A DNA stretch of 64,000 bases from Leptodontidium sp. MPI-SDFR-AT-0119 (taxonomy: Eukaryota > Ascomycota > Leotiomycetes > Helotiales > Leptodontidiaceae). Below the pieces are notes generated by a model that searched no databases, had not been told where the DNA came from, and worked only from the letters and a program-made list of their open reading frames with translations. Within the stretch, counting starts at the first letter, position 1; each line of letters begins with the position of its first letter. The stretch lies in assembly GCA_020726505.1 (NCBI GenBank), contig JAHLEZ010000028.1:310001-374000 (forward strand), read 5' to 3'. Below are positions 23,156-34,934 of the stretch, one piece after another. Position numbers and translations under genes: made by a program.

Positions 23156-24647
23156 TTACACATACTTCCACCCCGCTCTTTTCCCAACCTTTATCCCACT
23201 CCTCTGTCTTATACCCTTAACTGACATCTTTGCAGCGTTCAGAATTTTGTCCTCGTCACCGCTAACGAGGTTACCCGCCTTCACTAAAACCTTCCCATCC
23301 ACAACAACCATCTCGACATCTCTCCCCGTACAGCTATGGACCACTACCGTGACTGGACTTATTCCTCCTTCCGAAACCTGCTCTACGTCCCAAGGGGCAC
23401 AACCCACTCCGTTCGGATTAATAACCACAAAATCAGCCTTCTTGCCGACTTCCAGACTCCCAATCTCCTTCTCCAATCCAAGAGCTCTGGCCCCATTTCT
23501 TGTCGCCATCTCGAGTACTTGCTCTGCTGTCGTGAGAGAAGCGTTCAGATTCGCGCCCTTGTGTAAGATAGACGCGAGGTGCATCTCGCGGAACATATCA
23601 TACGTATTCCCACAAGGCGCGCCATCAGTCCCAAGACTGACATTGATGTCCGCTTCCAGCATCTCGGGAATCTTAGCAATGCCGCTTGCAAGTTTGAGGT
23701 TACTGTTGGGGTTGTGAGCGACTGTTGTACCCGTCTCTTTCAGAATTGGGAGATCCGTAGCTAGATCAAGATGAACCATATGTGCCAGCACGGTCTTGGC
23801 ACCCGTTAACTCGGCCTGCTGGCAGAATTCCATGGGAGTCATATCGTATTGCGAGCGATAGATTTCGAGATCTTTGGGTGCTTCGGCACAGTGCATCGTG
23901 AGACCTATATCATGCTTCTTGCAAGTCTTCCCGATCTCGTGATGAGAAGACAGTGGGGATCCTCGGGGGGTTCCAGCTGCAGCCCAGACGTGAATCCGGT
24001 CGTCGTAGCTGCCGTCGAACTCCTCGTGGGCGGAGAGCATGGATGGGATGGACATGCTTGAGAGATCCCTGTCGCGGGGATCGGTGATATTGAGGTCTTT
24101 GTTGGTTTCTTCGAATTTGACGAGTTTACCCTGAAAACATGTTAACACAAACTCGAAAGCTCAGGAGATTGCATTGGGAACTGACAATGCACCCTCGTAT
24201 ACCACTTTCCCCCACCGCTTTTACGACTCCTTCGAACCCCGCGCGGTGCGTACACATGGCTTCCAGAAAACATGTTGTCCCACTCTTTAGCATCTCCGCA
24301 CAGGTCAATCTCGCTGCCACATACCCATCATCGCCCTCATAACATGACTCCAAAGGCCATATGGAATCGCAAAGCCAGTTATGCAACGGCAGATCTTCTG
24401 CAAGACCCCTCAGTATGGACTGAGCGAGATGTGCGTGGGTATTGATCAAGCCTGGAATAACGATTCGGCCTTGGAGCGAGGTCGTCTGGATGTTGGTACG
24501 TAGAGCATCTGGAAGGCTAGAAATCGAGCCAATGGCTGTGATACGCGAATCTGTGACAATGATGAAGCCGTTGAGGATGATATCGCGAGAAGAGTTGAGC
24601 GTAATTATTGTCGCATCGGTGTAAATTGTTTGCGTTGAATTTGCCAT
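23156..24647 (-). CDS. Metal-dependent amidohydrolase / deaminase (MTA/SAH- or guanine-deaminase superfamily)
   Basis: Two exons (24647-24186, 24130-23156; 55-nt intron with GTCAGT donor) give 478 aa. Amidohydrolase ligands are in place: HxH at residues 71 and 73 (NTHAHLAQS), H234 (TMHCAEAP), a His at 271 (LAHMVHL) and D323 (SLGTDGAP). The composite N- and C-terminal beta domain is present (VIPGLINTHAH; GSLEVGKKADFVVI). These enzymes hydrolytically deaminate or dechlorinate nitrogen heterocycles such as guanine, adenosine derivatives or triazines. I chose MANSTQ as start because an upstream in-frame ATG (24725) adds 26 residues not typical of the family. It is divergent from an NCS2 nucleobase permease, so its substrate is probably what the permease imports. 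No signal peptide, so cytosolic. Confidence 0.85.
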
Positions 24648-25413
24648 CCTGAGAATTTGTAAAATGTAATCAAGTTTCGTTTCTTTGTGCTGGGAAGCAG
24701 AGAACAAACAAATCGAAGGAAACACAAAATCCTTGAGTTAAGATGAGATAAGCAATTCAGGAATAACAGGGCGGGTGACTCGGCCGAAGGAAACAACAGA
24801 GCTCAAGCGGCACAGAGATAGATATGAGCAGAATAAACAAATAACGAGGCTTCTTCCGAAGGTTTCTTAATTCCCAAAATCCAACCACGAAGTTCAGAAT
24901 ATAAGCCAAAGGATAGGAAGCCCCCGAGATACCCCATAGAAGGACAATAGATATGCGTCCTCCGATATATTTTTCTCCCATCCCACTCTAGCGAGCCCCT
25001 GACAACACGAAATTAGCACGTGGCGGGCAGACTTCCCCAGATTCCAGGCCAGGGAGGCCTGCATGTCGGGCGACTCCGACGTGATAAGGCTGCTGCAACA
25101 GCATATCCCAGGCCTGTGAGTGGCTGCGGACATCTCCTCTGAGGCTTATCATGCCTATCTGCCCGGCTGTCCCCATAAAAAAATATTTTGGGGAAGAACG
25201 CTCGGGATTCTGGACTCGAGTTGATGGGAGATGGAGTTGTGACGGGTCTGAGGTGCTTTGATGGAGGTGAGAGTGGGATGAGGTACTAAAAGGAGAATAT
25301 ATCCAGTCGAAATATGAGTTTGAAAATCGAAAGCAGCGACAAACAAAAGCTTCAAAGTCAATTGACATCTCTCTTTTTCGGCCAGATCTTTGATTTTGAA
25401 CTGCAGATTAACC
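24648..25413. promoter_or_regulatory. Divergent promoter with GATA-type (HGATAR) sites
   Basis: A 766-bp region between the amidohydrolase and NCS2 start codons. HGATAR cores are at 24746-24751, 24816-24821, 25082-25087, 25146-25151 (reverse) and 25155-25160 (reverse). AreA/NIT2 GATA factors activate nitrogen-scavenging genes through such sites in filamentous fungi. Around two would be expected by chance at this length, so the excess is modest. Confidence 0.5.
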
Positions 25414-27262
25414 ATGGAGACTCCTGGCAGCATCGAGAAGCTCGGCCAAGATAACGATGTTGTTTATGCTTCATCGTCCACTGGAGAGGTTGAACAGCAC
25501 CAGAAGAAATCATGGGCACACCTGAAGCACTACTTCACAAGCCGAGAAGGATGGATAGGAGACTATGTACGTCCCTGCCCTTTGCTCATTGCCGGCATCA
25601 ACTAATCTGAACTGCAGGATTACATGTACCTCATTACACCAAACATATGGCCTCTCAATCGCAAGTACAAAGACTACGAAGCGCCTTTCTACGGCCTGAA
25701 CGACGAAATCCCCATCCTGTTGACCCTCCTGCTCGGTTTGCAACATGCCTTGACGATGATTGGTTCCATCGTCTCCCCTCCTCTTGCTATTGCCGGTGGT
25801 GCATTCAACTTCGATCCCACAATCACACAATATCTCGTATCCGCAGCGTTCATCACAACAGGCATTGCCACCGCAATGCAAGTCACTCGAGTACACATCG
25901 CCAAGACACCTTTCTTCATCGGAACTGGACTCTTAAGTGTTGTTGGGCCAACATTCGATATCTTGCCAATTGCGTTCAATTATACATCAATGCGATATGC
26001 CAATGGAACATGTCCGACTGCGGATGACGGCACTCAACTGCCATGTCCAGATGCCTGGGGAGCTATTCTTGGGAGCATGCTTTGCACAGTCTGGATTCAA
26101 ATTGCAATGTCAATGGTTCCACCCAAGAAACTGAACAAGATCTTCCCAAAGATCGTGACTGGAAGTCTGTTGTTGCTTGTGGGTGTGTATCTCATCAACA
26201 GCGGAATGCAGAATTGGGGTGGAAGCAGCAATTGCAATGGAGGAGAAGGTTTCTATGCTATGTGCCCCAATGTTGCGGCTCCTAAGCCTCTGCCATGGTA
26301 AGTCCCCGACTCCACCATAAGTATTGAGCAAAGTACTGACCATCTTCAGGGGCGACCCAAAACTCATAGGTCTTGGTTTCAGTGTCTTTGTTACCGTCAT
26401 CATCGTAGAACAATTCGGCTCCCCACTAATGAAATCTGCTTCCATCATTCTCGGTCTTGCTGTAGGATGCGCCATCTCAGGAGCAACTGGATACTGGTCG
26501 AGAGAAAACATCGATGCTGCACCAGTCATCACTTTCCTCTGGGTCCACACCTTCAAACTTTCCGTTGATGGCGCACTCATCCTACCACTCCTCATCATGT
26601 TCATCTGCGAAGCTGTCTCTTGCATGCCAGATATCCTGGCAACAGCCGAAATTTCCAACGTCGACATCGAAGGTACACAATTCAACAGTCGTATCCAAGG
26701 CGGTATTCTCTGCGACGGACTCGGAAGTTTATTAAGCGCTTTCGGCACGGGATTGCCTATGGTCTCCCAAGCTGGCAACAACGGCGTCATTTCACTCACT
26801 GGATGTGCCAGTCGCCGAGCAGGATGGTGCGCCTCCGGATTCCTCATCCTCATGGGAATGTTCGGGAAATTCGGTGCCGTGTTCGGGAGCATGCCACCAT
26901 CTGTTCTCGGCGGGATGCAAGTTTTCCTCTACTCCACCATCGCCGTGGCTGGTATCCGCGTCCTCGGTCTCATCGCCTGGACCCGTCGCAATCGCTTTAT
27001 CTTGACTGCTTCTCTCGCTATCGGGTTCATGGATATTGTGCAGCCCACCTGGTTCAACCAGATCCTCGACTACAGTGGTAGTAATGTGCGTCTGCAGGGT
27101 TTTGAGCAGGGACTGAACCTCATTGTTGAGACGCCGTTTATTGTCGCGGCTGTTATTGGCGTGTTCTTGAATCTGGTGTTGCCGGAGGATGCTAGTGCTA
27201 TGGACAAGATTGTGAGGGATGCTTCCGGGAAGCCGGTGCTAGAAGGGAGAAGAGAGGATTAG
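25414..27262 (+). CDS. NCS2 (UapA/UapC-like) nucleobase permease with altered binding site
   Basis: Three exons (25414-25566, 25618-26297, 26350-27262) give 581 aa with many membrane segments. Family marks: TSREGWIGDYDYMY at the N-terminus, GLQHALTM in TM1, PPLAIAGG, TRRNRFILTAS and VLPEDA near the end. These proteins are H+ symporters for xanthine, uric acid or related compounds at the plasma membrane. Aligned from memory to Aspergillus UapA with a constant offset of 12, D388 and N409 are conserved (D400, N421), but the two key substrate-binding residues E356 and Q408 are S368 and G420 here. A Glu (E365) lies one helical turn earlier. It therefore probably binds a different ligand. Divergent from the amidohydrolase. 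Confidence 0.88.
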
Positions 27263-27641
27263 TTTGCAGTGATGTAAAAGTTTGTATTTGTGAAAAAGTA
27301 GATTTTAGACGGCTCCTCCCCTAGTAAACAAGATGGCATTTTAGCTCTCTTAATTTGTGTACCCCTCATTTACCCCGCCATCATTCTATCTGGCATGATT
27401 GCATACACTGAGGTTGACTGTTTGTCGTAGAAGGTGGGTATTAATTTACCATCCGCATTTGGTGGAGACTGTTGGACTGCTTCCGGTAAACAATGGCATA
27501 GCAGATGCGGTCATCACAACAAAGCCGGCAACAAAAGACTCAAGATGCAAGCGACCTGAAAGAACAACTCCACCGATAAGCCCGCAGGACATTTTGCAGC
27601 ATATCGGCAATCTAAGATATGCGAACAACATACCATTAACC
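27263..27641. other. Intergenic region
   Basis: 379 bp. The next gene's frame is open upstream to 27399, but that part has no family or topogenic feature and is read as leader. Confidence 0.4.
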
Positions 27642-28854
27642 ATGTCAAGCAGCCCGGAAACTCCTCATCCAAGCAGATGGCAGGTGCTGGTCAGCTTCCT
27701 CGACACCTTCCGTGGTCGTCCCAACACTGATCTAGTGAGGCGAAATAGCGCGACGATTGTGTGTGGTCTGTTATGGCTGATTGTTACTATATTATGTTTT
27801 CCGTATCAGAAACTTGAGATTCCATCGCTTCCCGAATCTCATTATTCAGTAGAGACATCCGTTTGGTTCTCTCCTTTGTCGGAATGGCCTGTGAATGTCG
27901 TTGAGAAGGGCCTTAATTTCTCAGCTGAGTTCAACGAGGTGATAAAGATATGGGGAGACAGGTCTGAGCTGGGAGAAAAACTCGAGATGGGAGAGAGGAT
28001 AGTAGATGATTTGTTATCGGGGCTGGCTGAGTTGTCTCTGGATCACCAGCTTAGGTACGTCTACTCCTCTTCCACCTAGTCCCGCGTTCTTTCCAATGTC
28101 AGAAGCTAACCTAACCACTTCACCGTACGACAGAGTGGACAACAATGATATCCTTATCGAATATCAACAACTATCTTCCACAGCCAACGCAAAGATTACG
28201 GAATACTCTTCATCAATCCACAATCTAGCCAATCAAATCAACCAAACCAGCACAAAAGTAGAGCAAGACCTAACGAAAATACTACACAATTTCCAAAAAC
28301 CCGATCGATACAGAACATTCTCTCCCTCAATAACGACAAAGATCCAGAAGGCATTTAAACCTGTATTAACCAACCTCTCTCCACTTCTAGAAGAACTGGT
28401 CCGTAAAACTGAAAATCTACTTGATACACTTCTAGAGATGGAGAGCGCATTAAGTATCCTCGCGGATGCGGATACGCATATCCTCGAGCAGCGTGCTGTG
28501 AAAACCTTACTTGGCTTTTCTCGTTCACGGTATAGGTATAGGGTTAGACGACGATTCCCTTCAATTGAAAGTCTCGCTAAGAAGTCGAGCATTAATAAGA
28601 AGAATGTCAAGGCGCAGGCCGATGTTCTGGCGGGGTATTATAGCGAGGTTGGAAAGTTGAGAGGAGTTGTGAATGAGATGAAATCGAGATTGACGGGTAT
28701 GAGGATCGAGCAGCATGTTTTTGGGAAGTGGTTGGCGCAGGATAAGTTGGTGGTTGCGAGAACGGAGGAGTATGAGACGATTCGGGGACTTGTGGCGCTT
28801 TTGCATGGAAATCGTGGGGGTTTGGAGCAGGATTTGGGGGAGATCGTCAAGTGA
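27642..28854 (+). CDS. Unrecognised single-pass membrane / coiled-coil protein, family member D
   Basis: Function unknown. Two exons (27642-28054, 28134-28854; phase-2 intron of 79 nt) give 377 aa. One membrane segment lies at about residues 38-53 (TIVCGLLWLIVTILCF), followed by a soluble stretch. After the intron comes a long helical region with heptad-like spacing (SSIHNLANQINQTSTKVEQD; LEELVRKTENLLDTLLEMES) and a basic patch (SRSRYRYRVRRRFP). The ATG at 27642 has a good context (ACCATGTC). Same plan, exon split and intron phase as the three genes at 14.4-21.0 kb, so probably a dispersed member of that family. Confidence 0.7.
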
Positions 28855-29012
28855 ATATTATTTCATGATCATGATGTATTTGACAAGAGTGTTGGTTAAG
28901 CTCAGGCACTGTGCCCAGAAAAACTCAATTCCCTTCACTGGCGCTCCCACGATCTGAATCTTACCTGCCGTTCACAATCATAGGCTGTATTGAATCATCA
29001 GTCAATCCTTTC

Positions 29013-30847
29013 CTACCACTCAGCACCCTCCCTCTTGCGAAATCTCAACAACGGCCCCTCCATAAACGCCGTGAAATAACTCTTCATCACAAACTCCCCA
29101 TCCTTTCCCTCTCCCAGTTCCCCCGCACTCTCAAAATCCAACTTCCAAAACACATTAGCCATCGTGAGGTACAATTCCATCAGTGCGAAATTCTTCGCAA
29201 TGCACTGTCTGGGACCAACCGAGAATGGCGCGAAACTCTTGCTGATCTCTTTAATCCGCACTTTTTCTTCGCTGGCGTCTTTGGAGGAGTCGATCAACCA
29301 GCGTGTCATGTCCCATTTGTAAGGGTCGGAAAAGACAGCAGGGTTATGCTGGAGAGTGAAGATTGAGGAAGCGACTTTGAGACCTGTGGGGATGTGTTCG
29401 CCATCTACGATGCATCCTGCTTCAGCCTCTCGCATCAAGGGTTGCGGCGCTACTGGAGACAGCCGCATTGATTCTGTTATTGCCGCACGCAGGTAAACGC
29501 AGCTATTCAAAGTCGGTCCCGCACAAATTGAAGATTTGGAGGGGAAAGCAGCGCGGATCTCTTCGGCCACTTTGGCGTAAGCCGTTGGGTTACGGGCAAG
29601 GTAGAAGAATGTTGCCGATAGGGCACTGGCAGTCGTATCCGAACCAGCAATGATAAATGTAGCAGTGTTCTGATGGACCGTCCCTTTGGAAAGAGCTATT
29701 TCTCCTGTATCGGGATCTCTGGCTGCTGTGAATATACCGAATACATCTCTGATGGAAGGATCCTTGATTCTTGCTTCCCTGCTACTGTTAATAACCGAAT
29801 TGGCGTAAATGTCGAGCTTCGGCAGGCTCCATGCGACATGTGGGAAACATAGGAAAGCGGTAACTTGGTGGCCAGGGAGGAAGGGCCAAGCGTGCAGGAT
29901 TCCCACGATGCGGACAGCTGCCTTGAGACATTGGGTCACCCCTCGATTTGCCGCCGAGGTCAAAAGATCCCACTTCACAGGCATTAGCGTATTTCTGTGG
30001 GGATCTAAGAGCCTTAAATTTCAGAGTTGAGAAGAAAATGTTCTTTGCACATACCGATGTGGTGAAGATAACTTTGCTAACGACGTCTGTGGTGAGCCAA
30101 TTGCCTAGAGATTGTCAGCGAGCGGCCCATTTGTGGCGAGCGTAATTTGGGAAACGTTAGAACTCACACCAAAGGTTCATGTTCTTGATATTTGTCCAAT
30201 CCCCTTTACTTTCCTCGGGCAACTCATTCTCCGCAAGCTTCTCGATGAATGTGTCGATTACTTGGCTGACCTTTGGCTCGTGCTCCCGATTCATAGTGTC
30301 CGAGAAGCCTTGTTGAAATATCTTCTTGAACGTCGCATACTTTGCTTTGTCTCTGATTCCGATCAAGTTGGTTGGGCCATGAATCTTGTAACCTTCAGCC
30401 TTCTTGATCTTCCTGCCATTACCGTAGATGTCTACGGAGTCAGTCCATATTCCAAAAACAGCCTATGGACAGGTAAAATACCATGGAAGCCCTCTACTGA
30501 GTTCACCAAAAGTGCATTAGGACGATAGCGAACGAATTTGCCTGCGGAAAGTTAGGTTGGCCGAAGAATTCGAATTCGTGACTTACCATATTTCTTGTGG
30601 CATCTTTCCACATCTAGATGAACATCGCCTGTGTAGGCATGATAGGCTGCATATATATTTGACAGTTTCCCTAATAGAGGCCCCGGATACTTCGCGTATG
30701 GATGAAGAGTCAAACGGTAAATTGAAACAAAGATCGCCTGTTCGTGAAAATTCAGTCCCTGATCGAAACTCCCAACACGTGTACATGACTTACATGGGCA
30801 ACAGCATAGGACAGGACAGCCGAAGCTAACTGAAAATATGAGAACAT
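29013..30847 (-). CDS. Cytochrome P450 monooxygenase
   Basis: Six exons on the minus strand: 30847-30794, 30737-30587, 30541-30482, 30431-30168, 30104-30055, 29972-29013, joining in frame to 512 aa, a normal P450 length. The N-terminus (MFSYFQLASAVLSYAV) is a membrane anchor, followed by HPYAKYPGPLLGKLSN, the usual hinge. I-helix AGSDTT is at about residues 302-307, the K-helix E-x-x-R at E360-R363 (ESMR), and the haem loop is FSVGPRQCIA with the ligand at C450. The residue after C-I is Ala rather than the commoner Gly, which the haem-loop signature allows. It resembles fungal P450s that hydroxylate xenobiotics or secondary metabolites; the substrate cannot be told. It has no biosynthetic partner next to it. 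Confidence 0.88.
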
Positions 30848-31745
30848 CTTGCTGGAGAGACTTGCTTACAGCAGAAATCTCAGCGACATGATGATGATCT
30901 TGTAGTCAGATAAACAGGTGTCAGCCTGTGCCATGAAAAGTGGACCAGATGCTTGGGGGTCAGGGGTCGGGATGCGTAGAACCTTTCAAACCTGTACCGG
31001 CCAGTGGACTTTGAACTCTATCTCACCCGGTAAGACCACATTCCGTGGCCGAGCCATCGGTGCTTGTAACTAATCATCTGCATGTAGAGCTTGAATTCGG
31101 GAATGGAAAGTGAAGATAGAGGAGCACAAGAGTTTGATGGGTCGCTTCCGCTTCAACGCCTTTGCAACTGGCTTTAGAAATCAGGCAATACACAGCATCC
31201 ACCACGAAAGAAAGGAGGCCTCAGGGAACGTCATCGTGGGTCCAAGAGTGCGAGTGAGATTTAAGCGATTTGAGGAGTTGAGTAATGCTCAAAATAAGAT
31301 GCTGACAGGCTTGCGATGTAGTTGGTAAACAGGACATATCGTAAGAAAGTCCGAGGCAAGTCATCCTACTCGACAAACTATTGTCACCGGCACTTGTATT
31401 TGCCACTAACAGCCACTTATACTTCCCAGGGCATCCTTTTAAGTTTTGCTGCTCTGATTGCTCCTGGATCCTCAAGCATGAAGAAGTTGGAGGGTGGAGG
31501 ATATTCCCATGAATCCGAGACTGCTTCGTATTGAGAATGCCAAAGATAACTTTGAGGCTCACTCTAGACACGAGAACCATGTTGGAGACGTGTAAGTGCT
31601 GTGAGAGTGAGTAAGAAGAGACGTTGATGGAGATGGAGGTTGGAACACAAAGAGACGCGCTAGAGACGAGGCACCAAATCACGTGGAGCATTAGCTCAAC
31701 GCGTTACACCAACACTGCATCTCAAGTCACCACCGTTTCCCCCCA
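30848..31745. other. P450 promoter and gene-free DNA
   Basis: About 900 bp. The first part must carry the P450 promoter on the minus strand. An open frame at 31221-31691 (minus) starts with a hydrophobic stretch but has no supporting feature and is not called. Confidence 0.4.
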
Positions 31746-32257
31746 ATGGACCCGTGGACATCAATTGCTTCATTAACATATTCGGCGGATCTGCAACAAA
31801 CCGGAAATACTCACAGTCACCGATTCGAACAGTTCGGTCCATTTCCGTTAGAGATCCAATACCATATTTGGGAGTTCGCAGGCTTTATCTGGATGGTGGC
31901 TGATTGAGGTGTATCTTTAGCCTCGTAAGTGTTTTGCTGATCCGCAAGCTAAAATTGATATACTAGGACTAACTGTTAGTGCAGGGGGATCGAATTTCTT
32001 CCACCGAGTTGTCGGTCACACAAGCGGAAAGCAAATTGATGCTGAAGTGCGAGAACAATTACTACACTCCACCGGCAGACGAATATATCAACACTCGCAA
32101 GGCAGTTAGTTATGCTAAGTGCTTCGACACCTTCTTCAACTAGCGACGGGATACAATATATTTTGGCGATAGGATGGACCATATATACAATGCAGAGTTC
32201 CTGAAGACTGTTGGATTAGGAGGACGCTTGGTCCAAGACTTGAAGGCGTCGTGGTAA
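31746..32257 (+). pseudogene. Decayed 2EXR-type gene remnant
   Basis: From the ATG at 31746 an open frame leads to FEQFGPFPLEIQYHIWEFA (about 31824-31880), which matches the fungal 2EXR domain pattern (F-x-x-F-x-x-L-P-x-E-I-R-x-x-I-W-x-x-A). It stops soon after (TGA about 31902). An intron-like stretch ending GTTAGTGCAG (about 31985) is followed by a second coding-like piece reaching a premature TAG at 32141. The frame then continues as RRDTIYFGD, which resembles the second conserved block of 2EXR proteins. Stop codons and lost frame indicate a pseudogene. 2EXR proteins are fungal-specific and mostly of unknown role. Confidence 0.5.
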
Positions 32258-34934
32258 CCTAAAACCATGAGCTCCAAGGGTGTGGACCTGTGGTATTCTT
32301 TAACGACAAGAGGTGGTGCACTTGATCATTAGTTTGGCAAGGCGGGCTTCTGCCGGGACGATTATATTGCGGAACAAACTGGATGGAAGCGCGTGGCAGT
32401 GCAATGGTGATGCCGAGGTTGACAATCTGGATCAACAAGAGGAGATGATGAGGGGAAGAGAAGTCAGAACAGTGAGGATGAAAGTGATCTTGGGAATGCC
32501 GATGATGATGAGCCAGCCTCAGGTGGAGAGATACCGACCTAAGGATTTACACCCCTCGAACTTCTGACTCGATTCTGGAACAACACCGGATCCCAACCGG
32601 AGAGAAGAGGTTTAGCACCTGTGGATTTCACCAGCATCACTGGGCAGTCTCTCAGGGTCAGCAAGTCGGAAGCGTTCCGGGACCCCCTATCAATCCATGG
32701 CGACTATTGTGTCGATTCGACCGAACTAAGCAGCCACACATGCAGCACTACGCTGAAGATAACGAAACTACTTACAGTGATTTTGTTAAATGCGTAAGCT
32801 AGATGGCTCAGCATTATTTAGACGTTGCTTGTTACATGACTAAACACTGACAGGTAAGTTTTACATAGACAAATACTCGCAAGTGCCATGACCCAGATTA
32901 TGATCTTGACCCTATTGCATGTGTGGAGGGAGTTCGGCACCAGGAAGGCTATACCAAGGTCGAGGACCTGCTTGTTCAGGGAAGGACGATTTTGTGTACA
33001 GCAACCGCAAGAGAAGGCAAGAATTATACGTCAGGTAACCATTACAACGCCACGAGAAAAGTCAGATCTTGTGGATTTCCAATTGACGGTCGGATTGATA
33101 CCCGGATGATTCCTAAACATTTGCGTAGAGCACTTGGTTCTTTTTCCGTCACTTGATTTATCTACATTTGTCCCGTTCTGCTGGTGTACCATTTGTACCA
33201 CTATGATTTTTCCTGTGTCACTTCAACTTGAATTCTTTACTTCGTCTGCATCATCACTGAGGCTTGCGATAGCCATGGCTGGCCAGCCTTACATTATTCT
33301 ATCTCTTATCTTGTATAGCTGACAAGTTCATACATTTTCAGAACTTTTTTCAATCGCAACTTGGAGTTTCGTGGATTTTCATTCCATCCTACCTCGCAGG
33401 TCTCTAACTAAAAGACTTTCTATGAGGGAATTTATAACAGCTGGAAGCTCCATCACTAAGCAACGAGTAACTGGAGAGCCCCTCATCTAACCGTCCTAAT
33501 CAGTATCACACTGGATGCTGCGTCGAAAATCTCGAGATTTTTTTGGACCAAGCTTACTTCTATCACATGTTTTTCTGCCTGATTGGGCAAAGGCCGAGAT
33601 TGCGTTTGTTTTCTTCTCTCAAAAGCATCGCTCACGGTTGCCGAAATATGGTGGGGGCGCTCTGTTTAGCCAGGGACTTCAAGATAAGCTTTGCTTTTTG
33701 TTGCTTTTAATTGCCCGAACGCTTATCTTTGCAGACTCAAAGATCTGGCCAGCAACATTACCGCCGATGTTATTGGTATTGAGTCCTTCTGTGGCGCACT
33801 ACGGGGTTGCCGGCACGGGAAATCTTCCCTTACCATGGCCCTGGGATGGAGTCCTTGTTGCCAGCTTGATGTTTCTTTTCCAACTGTGAGTCCTCCAAGT
33901 ATCTGTTGCACAGCCCGCTTTCTTCATGGTTCAACCCAGGGACTTCGTGCATCTCTGTTCGTGGCTATCTAAGACTTTTATCCCACTGGCTTGACAGGCT
34001 CGCGTGGTATGATTCAGCACCATCACGACGAGGCTTTTCAGAACCATTGCGATCCAATGAGTTCCGTTCATCTATTGATGGATAAACACCGCACGGCCTA
34101 GACCGCATGTGGAAGCGAGACTCGTATGATATCAGCTGTGTGTTGTCACCAAGAAACGCCCCAATCAGAGCCACACGCTGCAAGTCCGGTACAGCCGTTC
34201 CTAGCATCCAGTTTCATGCACGTGCATGTGCTCCAAGCATATGCCTTCTACATGTTTCAAGCGCCAAAAATCATCTGAAGATAAGAGCATATAGTGTCTG
34301 TCCTAAGTTACTGTCAAACTTCCCCACGATGCTTTTTTCATTTCATGGTTTAAAAGAATAATGGCTCGTTATTGAGCTCATCCCTGGACCAATTCAGATT
34401 GAGATATCTGATTGTCTCTACCCAACTCGTATAACACGATCTGACTTGCTTTTGGCAAAACTTTGCTGACCGCGGCGGTTCGCAAATAAACAAGAGGGTC
34501 CATAAAGCCTATCAAGATCATCCACCATGCAGGATCTTTTCCAAAATTCCATGAGTGGCTGGAGTGGGCTAATAGCCGCATTGTATTTGCACTTCTGCCT
34601 TGAAAAGTGCCTCATATTTTCCTTTTCTGGGGTCTCAGCTTACTCACCTTCAAAGCTCTTATCGGCAGGCATGCCGCATATAATTTGCTGCCTGACATGA
34701 CTGCCTGCATGACTGACGATTTAAAATGTGTATCTCACGAATGTTTATCTTTGTGGGGGTTTCAAGCCCCTAGATTGCCATCATAGATTTCGAGTCCAGA
34801 AGAGCTGAAAATGAAAATTTTCTCCATCGTCCGCACTTATAAGCTGTGGGAGCAGCTGGCACTTTCAGAGCGCATCAATTTCATCTCATATTGTCCACGG
34901 CTAAGCAGATATCGAGGTTTACTTCGTCTTCAAC
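32258..34934. other. Gene-poor region upstream of the ammonium transporter
   Basis: About 2.7 kb with short, interrupted frames on both strands and no gene I can support. Frames at 32888-33156 and 33515-33972 look partly coding in composition but carry no recognisable domain. The right end must hold the ammonium transporter promoter, with HGATAR cores at 34279-34284, 34659-34664 (reverse) and 34745-34750 (reverse). Confidence 0.45.

Noticed and set aside
31221..31691. 156-codon minus-strand frame with a hydrophobic N-terminus, a possible small secreted protein
   Set aside because: No family feature, no clear promoter, and it lies in a region of decay; a chance frame is likelier.
33515..33972. 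Coding-like frames near 33.5-34.0 kb, at first considered an N-terminal piece of a STAND/NLR protein
   Set aside because: The resemblance is only to a short helical segment; no NB-ARC/NACHT motif and no intact frame.
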